Shown: positions 30,197-40,899 of the stretch, piece after piece
Position numbering within the stretch: the stretch's first letter is position 1
How the letters are laid out: each line of letters opens with the position of its first letter
NCBI GenBank assembly: GCA_019022495.1
Contig: JAFEKR010000009.1
Location: 2,170,001 to 2,234,000 of the forward strand
Length of the DNA: 64,000 nucleotides
Direction: 5' to 3'
DNA from: Epichloe hybrida
Lineage: Eukaryota; Ascomycota; Sordariomycetes; Hypocreales; Clavicipitaceae
Program-made: the position numbers and the translations under genes
Notes under the pieces: generated by a model
Told to the model about the DNA's origin: nothing
What the model saw: the letters and a program-made list of their open reading frames with translations, nothing else
Databases searched by the model: none

Positions 30197-31299
30197 CTTT
30201 CACTGTTATTGCAAGCATTTTGATAAGCGCCCGCCCTTCAGGCAGGAAAGAGAAGCTTGGTGTACTCCGTACTCCGTAATATTGCGCGACATGTGCTCGC
30301 TCCTCACAACCACTTGGGATGTCTTCTATCGTCCTCGTGAAATGCCCCGCAACGGGGCATGCCCTCACTGCACTGTGACATGTCATTGGAAAGGTGAGGA
30401 TAATTCCAACTCGCGATTCAAAACGAACATGCATCTAGCATCGAGAGACGCAGTAGATGCAAGCATGTTCATCGCTGTCGAAAAAGAGCAGTGGCCAAGA
30501 GACTCGCCGCTCTTCCATCCCGCTGACGTTCTACTTTTTTCGCTTGAACTTGTTGGGGAGTGATGAATGTGACAAGGATTGCCAAAACCATCAGTCAGCA
30601 TCTTTGAAGCAGTGCAGCTCAACCACCTACCATCTCCACGATGTCCACGGCTATCAACTGCAAAGAAAGCAGAAGTACACAAACTCAAGTATAAGATCTG
30701 GCTCGATAGCTACACGGGTAGGGCAATCGCCACCCAAATGCACTAGTCCCTGCTTGAGAAATCGAGAAGGATGCACTAGATCTTTACTAAATACAGGTTC
30801 AACCCACCGTGGCTCATTCTGGCTGCGCAGCCGAGGTGACGAGGATATGAGTTGTCCTTGATCTGCCTAAGAAGCTGCGTCGACATAAGTTTTACTTCTG
30901 CCCATGTGGATTGCATGTAATGACCAACCGTCAACTGCAGCAGTAAATGTAGTGGGAGATGCCCTGGCTGCCCATCTTCAGAAGACCCGGCATAAGGAGT
31001 TTCCAGAGTTTCAATACGTCGAAAAGGCATGCTCTCAACAGGAGTCAGGACTCAGATGATGATGATACATACATACTGTAATCCGTACTCAGTACACCAG
31101 AATGAAGACCAATAGCTGTGGGCCCTTTGTCATCAAAAACGCTTCGTGATCGAATGATATTCGGCCGCCCCCATGTTGAGAGTGGAGTTTTGAACAAGGT
31201 ACGGACTCCGGAGTACAATCCGACTGGTTTGAGCATCCGATCGGCATGGAACAGAGGCGCGCCAGAGCGAGGGAAGAAGCGCAAGCCCACCACTCTTGT
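30197..31299. other. Intergenic region with dispersed CCGTACTCCGTA motifs
   Basis: No gene with convincing coding character. It carries TGTACTCCGTACTCCGTAAT (30260-30279), TAATCCGTACTCAGTACA (31079-31096) and a degenerate inverted copy GGTACGGACTCCGGAGTACA (31198-31217). Between its decayed neighbours it may be gene-relic DNA. Confidence 0.35.
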
Positions 31300-33387
31300 T
31301 TATAGGGCTAACAAACGACGGAACACGGAAGCTATCGAGGCGGCACGAGGCCCAATGAGATCTGGTGACAGCGCCACAAAAAAAAACATTGAGAGAGAGA
31401 GAGCGGCGGCGAGAGAAAGAAGGGGGGAGAGAGAAACGAGAACAGGAGAAAAAGGAGCAGGCCAAGAGCGATACGAAAGCTGAGGGGGACAAATCATAAG
31501 ACCTTCGGGGGGATTGAGGATCGGTTCTTGCCTACATTCGCTCACCATCTGACCCCAAGCACGACAATATGCGCCCTGTTCAAACTGTTTATTGCTTCCC
31601 CCCCCCCCACCCCCTTCAAAATCATCGTCTATGCCAAAGACACGTTTCAGGCCTTCGCCGTACGCACGAAAGGCAGCAGTCGTCCTCTCCACCCTACAAT
31701 CGGAGTTCTCGCACCAGAGTTTCGACAAGACCTTTGCAACACTCGTCAAACGTGTCGAAAATCGGGGACAGATGTGGTTTGGCACAAGATTGTTCATGGC
31801 GTTCATAGATTTGACACAATGCCAGAACCACACTGCCTTTGATGACCATGTCTCATCCATAATCTTGACAAACGATAGGCCATGCTGCGCTTTGAAGTTG
31901 TGCTCCTCTTCCTCGAGGACGTGCATGAATTCCAGTCTGACCTCTTCGAATTCCTTCATCTTTCCTCCTTCCAACTCATCTACTCCGCAGCCGACCAGCC
32001 AGGCAGGAACAGCAAGCATATCTGCAGGTAGAGCGCAGACCCATTCCAAATCTATGAGACGTGAGATTCCACTCGTCGTCAACGAAGATGTTGCTGGCAT
32101 GCAGGTCGGTGAGCTGAAGCACGAAGGGCCCGTTCCGATGTTCCCTCCTGATATAGTGGTGAGAAAGCGTGCGGAGTAAGGTCATGGCCGCCATTTTTCC
32201 TCTGCAGGCTTCGTCGATCGCGCCGAGGTTTTCATCGACCTCGCTAGGATCAAGGTCTATCGCGCCAGGGTCGGAATCAAGGCGATTGTCCAGGAGTGTG
32301 AGCATGTCTGTGACATACTGTTCCGTACATGAGTATGTGTCGGTAGGTTGTATCGTCCTCGCTGTGCCTTCGTTTTCGAGCGTTGTGATAGTGTGTGTCA
32401 AGGGGCGATTTGTCAATGTCACAGAGCTGTCGTCGTTGAACTGAAACGAGCCGATCCGCGGCTGAGAGACTCGAGCTAGGGAGAGAATCACTCGAGCCAT
32501 GCCTCGAAAGAGCCGCTTCCTGCGGAGTGCATCATTTTGATATCTCTCGTCGTCCCATGTGTTTGAGAGCATTTGCCCTACATCAGGGCCTATATGTTCG
32601 AGGAGCACGTATGCGGTAGGCAGACGATGGTTCGTCGGATTGGCAGTATACCGCGAGGGTGACGGAGTACCGTAGAGCGACATAAAGACAACGTTGAACG
32701 ATTCGGGAGAGGCGAATATACCAGGGGCGGTGCTCTTCATGGGTGAACTACAAATGTCAGAATGCCGCAAACACAATGGCGGGGACAACTCAAACCTACA
32801 TGATGATTGTTCGAGAGCCCGAAGCCGTAGAGATGGGGTATGCGGATGTCAGTACAGTTTTCCTGCATCCATGTGTACGCGCCCACCTCACAACGCAACT
32901 TTTCGTCAACTGTGCCAGGATATCGACTTTCAGCCAGCTTGTACGGCAGGCAACACCGCAAGACGACTTTCCTGTGCGATTTGCTCGACTGTACTTCTAT
33001 AGGTATACAGACATTGAAGCTGCCTTGAAGCCACTCGTCTTGGGGCGCAATTATGCAGACGTCTCGATGGTTGAGCTGGAGATGATGTTTGACCAGACAA
33101 CAAATCGCATCTGTCCCCGTCGAAAGCAAATTGTAAAGCTTATTCCGTGCGGGAAGATGCGTTAGTCGCTCGATAATGTTTGCGTTCTGGTCGGCAGCCC
33201 ACTCATACGTGACAAAACCCGGGTCTTCAAGTTCCAAAGTGGCACACATGACTGAACCAAGGTGTGTCCCAATGAGCAATTTCCCAGGCCAGGAGCAAAA
33301 GTGCAAGTCAGGGCAGCGAGAACAAGAGATGGTGTTTCGTCTTCTCTGCCTATTCAATGACAAATGCTCCTGCCCTCTGAAGCACAT
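31300..33387 (-). pseudogene. Decayed phosphotransferase-family gene (APH/choline-kinase fold)
   Basis: The minus strand carries a recognisable fungal APH-like protein spread over three frames. The 5' part includes FVTYEWAADQNANIIERLTH, DEWLQGSFNVCIPIEVQ and MQENCTDIRIPHLYGFGLSN. An intron follows (GTAGGT at 32799, acceptor near 32749), then THEEHRPWYIRLSRIVQRCL. Near 32655-32685 the frame jumps to PTAYVLLEHIGPDVGQMLSN, then SFQFNDDSSVTLTNRPLTHT and FVLQLTDLHASNIFVDDEWN, the catalytic HxxN-type loop. Near 32056-32066 it jumps again, to RLIDLEWVCALPADMLAVPA, where the conserved DLEW would normally follow directly. Two frameshifts in conserved stretches argue for a pseudogene; sequencing error is the alternative. 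Such expanded kinases have no well-defined substrate. Confidence 0.75.
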
Positions 33388-34010
33388 CCCACGGTGCACC
33401 AGTGCATTGCCTGCAACTGAACCCCGCCGTCAACTTGAACGGATACTGCTCTTCATGCAATGACGAACAATGAGAGAAAACTTGGAAATGTTTTGTGGTT
33501 TCCAGAGATGCCGACCTTGTAAGTAGCATTAGAGTGTTGACGTGCCTGCCTAGAGGAACCTAGGAACAGGTCGTGCGTGCTCGGAATCCCCGATCCAATT
33601 GCAAGATCCAGCACTTCGTTAGCCTTGGCGGAATAATCCATATCGCGCTTCCGAAAGGCTTTAAAATTCTCTACACAATCATGCAAGCCCGCTCTGCGCC
33701 GCTCTGCGCCGCTCTGCGCCGCTCTGCGATGTTTCGAAGCATTTCCATAACCCCCATCCGTTACAAACAGTTCAGGTATGCTCCGTAATAATCCATCGTG
33801 CATCACCAAAATTCACTGGGCACCGTCCACCCGTCCACCCGTCCAACGTCACCACGCAACCTCGCCCTCACGTGACATTCCGGATCGCTCCGCCCAATCA
33901 CCGTCGCCGCATTTCGCGCATCCCGGCAAAGAGAAAAGTAGCCTCAGAACTTCGCCCTCACCTCACCTATTACCCCCATCCCGAACTACCGTCAACGACC
34001 GCCGCCCATC
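33388..34010. promoter_or_regulatory. Intergenic region and QCR7 promoter with TCACGTGAC and CCAAT
   Basis: A 10-bp tandem repeat (GCTCTGCGCC, nearly four copies) lies at 33691-33728. TCACGTGAC at 33868-33876 and CCCAATCACC near 33894-33903 are promoter-like elements 110-150 bases before the QCR7 ATG. GTCCACCCGTCCACCCGTCC repeats are at about 33824-33844. Confidence 0.5.
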
Positions 34011-34676
34011 ATGACCGGCTACTCCCTCGCTCCTTTCGTCCTGCGCCGACCCTGGCTGGCCAACATGGTCATGCCCGCTGCGAACTGGTACGCCAATGCT
34101 GCCGGGTACAAGAAGCTCGGACTGAGGTAAATCCCCCCGATATACCACGTTTGTACCACAAGATATCGAAATGGTATCCCAGCCATAAGTTAATGGCCTT
34201 CAATTGAAGAAGGGGGAGGGGGGGAGAATGAATATTGGCGCCGCCAATGCCTGCTTTTCCCGCCTGTCATCCATCGGGATTACATCATCATGGTCAGGCA
34301 AATGGCTAACCTCAGGTTCCAAACCAACAGATTCGACGACCTCGTCGAGGAAGAGCGCGAATCCACGCAGATCGCCCTGGGCCGTCTCTCCCCCAAGGAG
34401 TCCTACGACCGAATCTACCGTATCCGCCGCTCCGTCCAGTGCAGTTACCAGCACAAGCTTCTGCCAAAGGACCAGTGGACCAAGGCCGAGGAGGTACGAC
34501 ACAACCACCCATTCTATTTTTCTTTTGATATTTTTGCTCCAACGTAGCGCCGTAATGTTCCACTAACAAGAACCTGTCAGGATACTCCCTACCTCACCGA
34601 AATTATCCAGCAGGTCGAGGCCGAACTTGACGAGAAGGACGCCCTCGACACCATGTCCGTCATCAAGCGACACTAA
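34011..34676 (+). CDS. QCR7: Cytochrome bc1 complex subunit 7 (14-kDa)
   Basis: Three exons (34011-34126, 34331-34493, 34581-34676) give 124 residues, the usual Qcr7 length. Junctions KKLGLR|FDDLVEEE and WTKAEE|DTPYLTEI are the family sequence. The last intron has a CACTAAC branch site. Other landmarks are LGRLSPKESYDRIYRIRRS and HKLLPKDQW. Qcr7 is a matrix-side subunit needed for early assembly of complex III on cytochrome b, and it touches Qcr8. Intron 1 has two possible acceptors; the second (CCAACAG at 34324-34330) is needed for frame. The gene diverges from nothing upstream except the decayed kinase. Confidence 0.94.
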
Positions 34677-35402
34677 CTCGACGCGGGGGGGCCGTCTCTC
34701 AAGGAGGCAAAATTAAAGAAATCAGAAATAGAGAGCAAGCCAAACGGGATAGGAGTTGGAACGGTCCGGAGCGGAGATTCGGACAGAGGGACCATTTTTC
34801 AAGGAGAGCCGTTGCCCCCCGTTTATTTTGTTTCTGTGCCGTGGGGAGGACCAAAACCAATGTTATCTGATTAGAAGGACTTGACTGTCTCTCGTGTAAT
34901 CTTACCATGTATAGATGTAGTCTTGTTCTTGACAATACAGCTTTTTCGCTCCTAGTTGTTGTTACATGAACTGCTCTCGCCGACTTCGCTTCCACCCTAT
35001 TATCCAGCGGCATACGCCCGCCCGCCCACCTGCCCTTCTTGATCCTACCATGATTCTGTCATGGCCATATCACACTTGCTTTGCTTCAGCCCCTGACTCC
35101 AATCGTGCCGGACGCCCCCCCCCCAAAAAAGTTGCTATTTTCACCTCCCCCGACATCGCGAGGCGTCAGACAAAAACTAATTGGCTCAGCAAGCTTCGAT
35201 AACAAGGACGGGTCATGGCATCCACCCACTCACCATTACCATTATGGCATCCTCTCGTCATGGAGGCGACTAGTGTAGACAAATGCATGACTTTTGGTTT
35301 TATACATGTGACTGGATTTTCCTTATTTCGCGGGAAATACATCAACATATGCGTTCCCGTCAAGTTATTTTCGACGCCGTGCGAAACCCCCATCAATCAA
35401 TC
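34677..35402. other. Convergent intergenic region between QCR7 and UBP3
   Basis: No gene is seen. Two 3' UTRs are expected here. A poly-C/A tract lies at about 35116-35129. Confidence 0.4.
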
Positions 35403-38209
35403 TTACAACATGCGTTCATAGAACAACAGGTAGGCAACCTTGTTGTCCTTGATGTTATCCTTGACTTGCTTCTTCTCACTGCCCACTTTGATCGTGCCGT
35501 TGGCGGGACTGTTGGTCTTCTTGTTTCCGCCAGCTGAAGCCGTGACTTGCTTCCATCCGTCCTCATCACCCGTGTCCTCGTCGTTCATGGCACCAAACCG
35601 ATTGGTAGAGGCACCAGAGGTTGGGGAACTCTCTCTGTGTATGTCTTTGGCGTCTTCTTCTGATCCAGCCTTGGCCACGTCCTCACCATGAATTCGGCGG
35701 AGCACAGTATCGTCCATGCGAATCCATTCCCGGCCATCTTGCCTGCGGACGTCGACTGTATAATGACCGCCGCTAGCGTTCTTTCCGTGGTGGTACACAA
35801 CGCTGATGAGCTTGTATCGTGGCATGGGGCCATCGCCGATGATTTGGCGGCGCTGGCGCGAGAGCGCTTCACGTGGAATATCGAGTTCAAGGGGATAGCC
35901 AATCTTCTTCCAGATTTTGATGGTACCATGGCCTTCTGCGTCAAACTGGAACCGCTTCAGATGCAGGATGAGGACGGGAGGCAACGATTCAATGAATACT
36001 TGTTTGGTAGCTGCCACGTTCTTGCCGCGTGGAGAGTTAAAGTCTCCCTGTAGACGCTCGGGACGAGTCAGACCTCGAAGCGCGTCGACAACATTGCGGA
36101 TATCTGGTGAGCCAATGTCCAGTTGCAATGGCTGGTAGGGCTCAGTGGTGATGGAATCTTTCAGTCCGGGTACACGAAACTCGGAACGCAGGAGTCCACC
36201 GAAAATCTTGGTGATGGGTGTGGACGAGTTGGAACCCGACGATCGAGTAACGGCAGCCTTTTGCTTGCGTCCGACTTCGAGCCAGTCTCCTGACGATTCA
36301 GGCCCATTCCGCGCGGTAGGGGCATGAGATCCAGGACTTTCGCTTTCGCTGTTCGGCGACTTGTTCATGAGGTGAGTGCATTCATCGTCAAGAGTCTGAA
36401 GTAAAAAGCCAAGGAACTCTTCGGCGTCTTGCTGGTGACCATGCTGTTGTGTGTGGGTTAGTAACGAGAGATGCAGACTATCTTGGGTTGAGAATATAAT
36501 GCTCACCTCCATGCTAGCAAACCTTGAAAGTTGTCTGATGGCGTCGTACACAAATTCAGGAGTGAATGGCTCTCCGTGTCGCTCATATGTCTCTGGCCTT
36601 ACTACATGGCGGAGTTGATCGGCGGAACTGGCCGAGGCGAGCACCTTGAACTCTTGCATGAAAACAACCCTAATTATTGTTAAATTCTGATCCAGGAAAG
36701 GAATACTCAGTGGGGAACCTGTGTACTCACAGTATGTCAACAAGAGGTGTTTCGCTCTTGAAGTTATGAGCAGCCTTTTGTCTCAGCTGCTCCAAAAAGT
36801 CGTAGAACGGAGCGCAGCACACGAGGACTTGCAAAACCTGTCGCGAGTCAGCAAAAATCGTAGGTCAGGTAGCAAACAAGACATACCGAGTTCATATAGC
36901 ACATGTTGCCAGTGTTGATGAGACCACGGGGCTCAATCAACGCAGCTCTGTAATTACCGTCTACACGAAAGCTTCGGATGACCTCTGCTAAGGAAGACTT
37001 ATGCGCGAGTGAAAAATTCGAGCCTGGCACCACGACAGAAGCGGCTGTTTCTGATTCCCCTCCCTGTCCTGCAGATACAGCATTGACTCCATTAAGGCGA
37101 GGAGGATTTCGACTGGCAGGCTGTGAAAACAGCTTGGCCCAGCTGCTGGGGGCAGCTTTCGCGGGAGCTGTAGATGTGACAGGCTCACTTACGGCATCTG
37201 CTTCCCGTGCGGCAGGTTTCCCAGAGTCTTTGCTAGCTGTATCACTTTTGACAGTGTTGTCGGCGACATGGCCGTTCGTTGCGGCCGGGGAAATCTGCTT
37301 CACTGACTTGAGCAGAGTGTCTTCCTTCACGTTCGCCTCCCTGATACTGGCTGATTCAGTTTTGGTCGGCTTGTCGTCCAACGATTGCACAGATGTGTTG
37401 TTATTGATTAATGACACTTCTGACGAGACAGCGTCTGTACTGGCGTCTGCGGATACATGTTCGACGGAGGTACCGGGCTGTTCAGGGAGAGAAACAGCTT
37501 CGCCATTGGAGGGTAGCGATCTTTTCTTCAGTTTCGAGCGCGGTGCTCGTTTGGGAAATGTCGAATCTGGTTTCGAATACCAAGGAAGCTGTTTTGATAC
37601 CCTTATCAGCTGCCTGCCATAGACCATGACTGCCAGAAGAGAGGGAAAGGAACAACTTACAGGAGGGCTGAAGCTCGACCGTTCTGAGATGATAGGGGAC
37701 TCAGCAGAGGGTGGTGCCGGCTGAGATGAAGCTTGCTCGACGACATGTGGGGTCGGAGGAGTCGGCGGAGGGATCATTTGAGATGAATGTGTCGAAGACG
37801 GAGTTTGTGGTGGTATGGGCACTGGGGCACGAGGAGGCTGATATGCCGTCGCGAGACTCGGGGACTGCTGGGTGTGGCGAGGATAGTTTTGAGGCACGCT
37901 GACGCCCATCATGGGAGCATACTGATGCACGGGCGGCGGTGATCTTCCATACGTCTGATAGGGCACGTATGCTTGAGATGGCATGGCACCATTGGTATAC
38001 TGAGGTGACATGCCATAGTATTGTTGAGGCGCATACGACATGTAGTTGGGGTACATGGACGCCATATGCTGTTGATGATACTGCGGCATATGCTGAGGTT
38101 GCCTTCGTCGAGGTCCTCCTGTGCCAGGACCATGGCCCATATCGACGTTTGCGATGCCGCCAGATGCTCCTTGCATATGCTGTCCAGCCGGCAGATGGCG
38201 GTTACTCAT
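35403..38209 (-). CDS. UBP3: Ubiquitin-specific protease Ubp3/USP10-like
   Basis: Five exons (38209-37661, 37588-36887, 36837-36731, 36669-36507, 36443-35403) give 853 residues, all in frame. The N-terminal half is Gln/Tyr/Pro/Met-rich and disordered, then LPWYSKPDSTFPKRA. The USP domain begins at RGLINTGNMCYMNS, with catalytic Cys413. Intron 2 falls four residues later. HGHQQDAEEFLGFLL and the His box YHHGKNASGGHYTVDV complete the catalytic set, and the protein ends KVAYLLFYERML. Ubp3 with Bre5 removes ubiquitin from COPII, Sec23 and stalled transcription machinery and functions in ribophagy. The first intron (GTAAGT, 72 bp) has no stop and keeps the frame, so a retained-intron form would be 24 residues longer. 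The gene is the last one before the AT-rich island. Confidence 0.93.
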
Positions 38210-39025
38210 CCTGCCGGCTTGGGATGGTGTTTGGTGTTTGGTGTCGCCCAATACCGCGACTCCCGCATGCACGATGGACTCGAACACCGATCGCAGAGGA
38301 CTTCGCTATCGAAGAATGGCAATCCAGCTTGATCGCAAAGCTTGCGAGGTCGCTGCCGTTGTCGTAAAACACGCGTCGCGCCGCGGACGAAGGAAGCTCA
38401 ACAAGTATGAGCCGGGACCGGAGGGGAGCGTTGACTCTCAAAAGGAGTTGTAGGGGCAAATACGTCGCGAACAGAAAAAGAAGAACAAAGCGGCATGCAC
38501 AACCACTGGAACAAGAATAATGCAGATAGAGTGAGGAGAGAGTGTGGAGAGAATGCAGATGGCTGCGAGAAAGGCGCCTTTGGAGGCGACGCACACGACA
38601 ACGAGAAGCAAAATTTATGGCGTAGATTTGACAGTTTGCTATAACTTAGGATTTCTTAAAAATAATCAGTATAAAGCTAAAATATGTTAAAGTTAAAAAC
38701 TATAATGTGATTACGTAAATTATAAACGAAATATAAAAATGCTAGTACTAGCTGTGTAAGCCTCAATGACCCACTTTTGTAGATGGTAACGCCATTTCTT
38801 TCAGTGCCCGAAGGCGCTAACGAGGCTACGGGACCCACATCTGCCTTAATACATGCAAGGAACTTCCAAGCACCCTTAATAGCTCCTGTCAAACGCGTTT
38901 GGTGGCATTCCTTATACAACGGGTTTTATGGTAGCTGCTTAAGAAATAATAGTAACATTCTCAAGAACCTCTTCGAACTGGCCGCTAGGACAGGCTTGCG
39001 ACGTAGGCAACCCGCGCCCGTAAGG
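38210..39025. other. UBP3 promoter and left edge of the AT-rich island
   Basis: The first 400 bases are GC-balanced UBP3 promoter. At about 38640 composition changes sharply to AT-rich for 120 bases. From 38783 a short GC-balanced open frame starts (MVTPFLSVPEGANEATGPTS). It runs up to the hAT insertion site and would end at a TAG formed by the right flank. I do not recognise it; it may be a relic of an older repeat or gene. Confidence 0.4.
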
Positions 39026-39033
39026 GTCACGGT
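39026..39033. repeat. Left 8-bp target-site duplication of the hAT element (GTCACGGT)
   Basis: GTCACGGT directly abuts the left terminal inverted repeat and is repeated exactly at 52274-52281. Eight base pairs is the standard hAT duplication length. Confidence 0.85.
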
Positions 39034-39049
39034 CAGACAATTGTATGTA

Positions 39050-39300
39050 GTGTAATTAATGTAGTTTTTAGGGGGTACCTTGTAATTGTAGTTGTAATTG
39101 TTACTAGGGTGTAATTAATTAATTGTAATTGTTAACTACATGTAATTAATTGTAATTGTAGTTGTAATTGTTACTAGGGTGTAATTAATTAATTGTAATT
39201 GTTAACTACATGTAATTAATTGTAATTGTAGTTGTAATAATTACAATTAATTACAACTACAACTACATAATTACATGTAATTGTTACTAAAAATAGAAAA
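39050..39300. repeat. Left subterminal TTGTAATTG/TTGTAGTTG array of the hAT element
   Basis: Two near-identical blocks of about 75 bp (TTGTAATTGTAGTTGTAAT, TGTTACTAGGGTG, TTGTTAACTACATG) follow each other. The array then inverts to ATTACAATTAATTACAAC. A matching array lies at the other end (52085-52257). hAT transposases bind such subterminal repeats. Confidence 0.75.
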
Positions 39301-40208
39301 CTTATATATAATTAAGATATATTTTTCTTTCGATTTTTCTTTATAAACTTAATATTACGCTTATTTTCTTTTATAATTTAGTTATTTAGTTATAATATTT
39401 TATAGTCTAAGCTAATTTAGACTATTAAGCTAATTATAGGTATATAGTAGCTAAATATAGAATCTTTTAGTCTTATCTTATAGCCTGTTTTTTTTATATA
39501 TACTATAGGTTTATTTACTTTAATATCTTTTTTTTTAGATTTACTATTCTTTTTAATATACTTTTTTTACTTTTAATATAGTATATACCCTAAAGAAATT
39601 ATTTTTTATTATATATAAATAAGACTAAAATTCTAATAATATTATATAAATATGTATTATTATCTTATTATTAAGAGAATATTTAAATTTATATAAAATA
39701 GGAATTCCTAGTTACTTAGCTATTTTATTAAAATTATAAACAATTATATTAACTTTTAAGGTTTTTCTAGAAAAAGAATTAGTAAAAATACTTAGAAAAG
39801 TTACTTTAAAATAACTTAAATATTTAATAATAAATATAATAAATATAATAAATATATTTAATATAATTTCTTTAATCTTAAAGATAATAGAAAATAAGCT
39901 TTAAAAGTTAGTCTAATAAATTATATTATATATAGCTTATTTACTTAGTTATATAGTCTTTTAAAAAGTAAGTCTTATATAGTATATTATTTACTTATTA
40001 ATAGTACTATTAATTAATATATTAGAATTTTTAAAAATAAAAAAGAGAAAAGAATTTTATTTTATTAATATTTTAAAAAATCTTAAAATACTAAATAATT
40101 AAAAAGTTAAGCTTTTTCTATAGTAATTTACTTATACTTACTAGTTTTTATATTTAAATTATTTATTAGTTATTTATTTTTAATTAAACTTTAACACTAG
40201 TAATATTA

Positions 40209-40450
40209 TAAGTAATATAAGTAATATAAGTAATATAAGTAATATAAGTAATATAAGTAATATAAGTAATATAAGTAATATAAGTAATATAAGTAATATA
40301 AGTAATATAAGTAATATAAGTAATATAAGTAATATAAGTAATATAAGTAATATAAGTAATATAAGTAATATAAGTAATATAAGTAATATAAGTAATATAA
40401 GTAATATAAGTAATATAAGTAATATAAGTAATATAAGTAATATAAATAAT
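40209..40450. repeat. 9-bp satellite array (TAATATAAG)n
   Basis: About 26 nearly perfect head-to-tail copies of TAATATAAG, degenerating into AGCTATTATA-type sequence after 40450. It lies in the non-coding 5' part of the hAT element. Confidence 0.92.
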
Positions 40451-40537
40451 ATTAGTAATATAAGCTATTATAAGTTATTATAAGCTATTTTAAGCTATTA
40501 CTATAATAAGTAATATAAAATAATATAGTAAATACTA

Positions 40538-40899
40538 GAATTAAAGTGGGGCAGTGGCAAATTAGGCTATTAATACAAGAATTAAAGTGGGACAGTGGCA
40601 AATTAGGCTATCAATACAAGAATTAAAGTGGGGCAGTGGCAAATCAAGTTATTAATACAAGAATTAAAGTGGGGCAGTGGCAAATCAAGCTATTAATACG
40701 AGAATTAAAGTGGGGCAGTGGCAAATCAGGCTATTAATACAAGAATTAAAGTAAGGCAGTGGCAAATCAGGCTATTAATACAAGAATTAAAGTGGGGCAG
40801 TGGCAAATCAGGCTATCAATACAAGAATTGAAGTGGGGCAGTGGCAAATCAGGCTATTAATACGAGAATTAAAGTGGGACAGTGGCAAATTAAGCTATA
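40538..40899. repeat. 41-bp minisatellite, nine copies
   Basis: Units begin with GAATTAAAGTGGGGCAGTGG, continue CAAATCAGGCTATTAATACAA and start every 41 bases from 40538 (the last is partial). Units differ at few positions. One unit has GTAAGGCAG instead of GTGGGGCAG, and others swap GGGGC/GGGAC or ATCAGG/ATTAGG, all RIP-type transitions. The array is clearly GC-richer than the surrounding DNA. There are no spacers, so it is not a CRISPR array. Confidence 0.92.

Noticed and set aside
30102..30563. 153-codon plus-strand frame
   Set aside because: It overlaps the better-supported exon ending at 30196 in another frame and has no domain-like sequence after that.
31300..31560. Long C-terminal extension of the kinase relic (FFFVALSPDLIGPRAAS)
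   Set aside because: The conserved kinase part ends near RVFGIDDDFEGG; the rest translates GA-repeat DNA and is probably untranslated in the ancestor.
34127..34330. Alternative first acceptor in QCR7 intron 1 (ACCTCAG at about 34310-34316)
   Set aside because: It breaks the frame and inserts sequence absent from the family; the CCAACAG acceptor restores GLRFDDL.
40538..40899. Regular 41-bp repeats as a CRISPR array
   Set aside because: Units are directly adjacent with no spacers, in a eukaryotic transposon.
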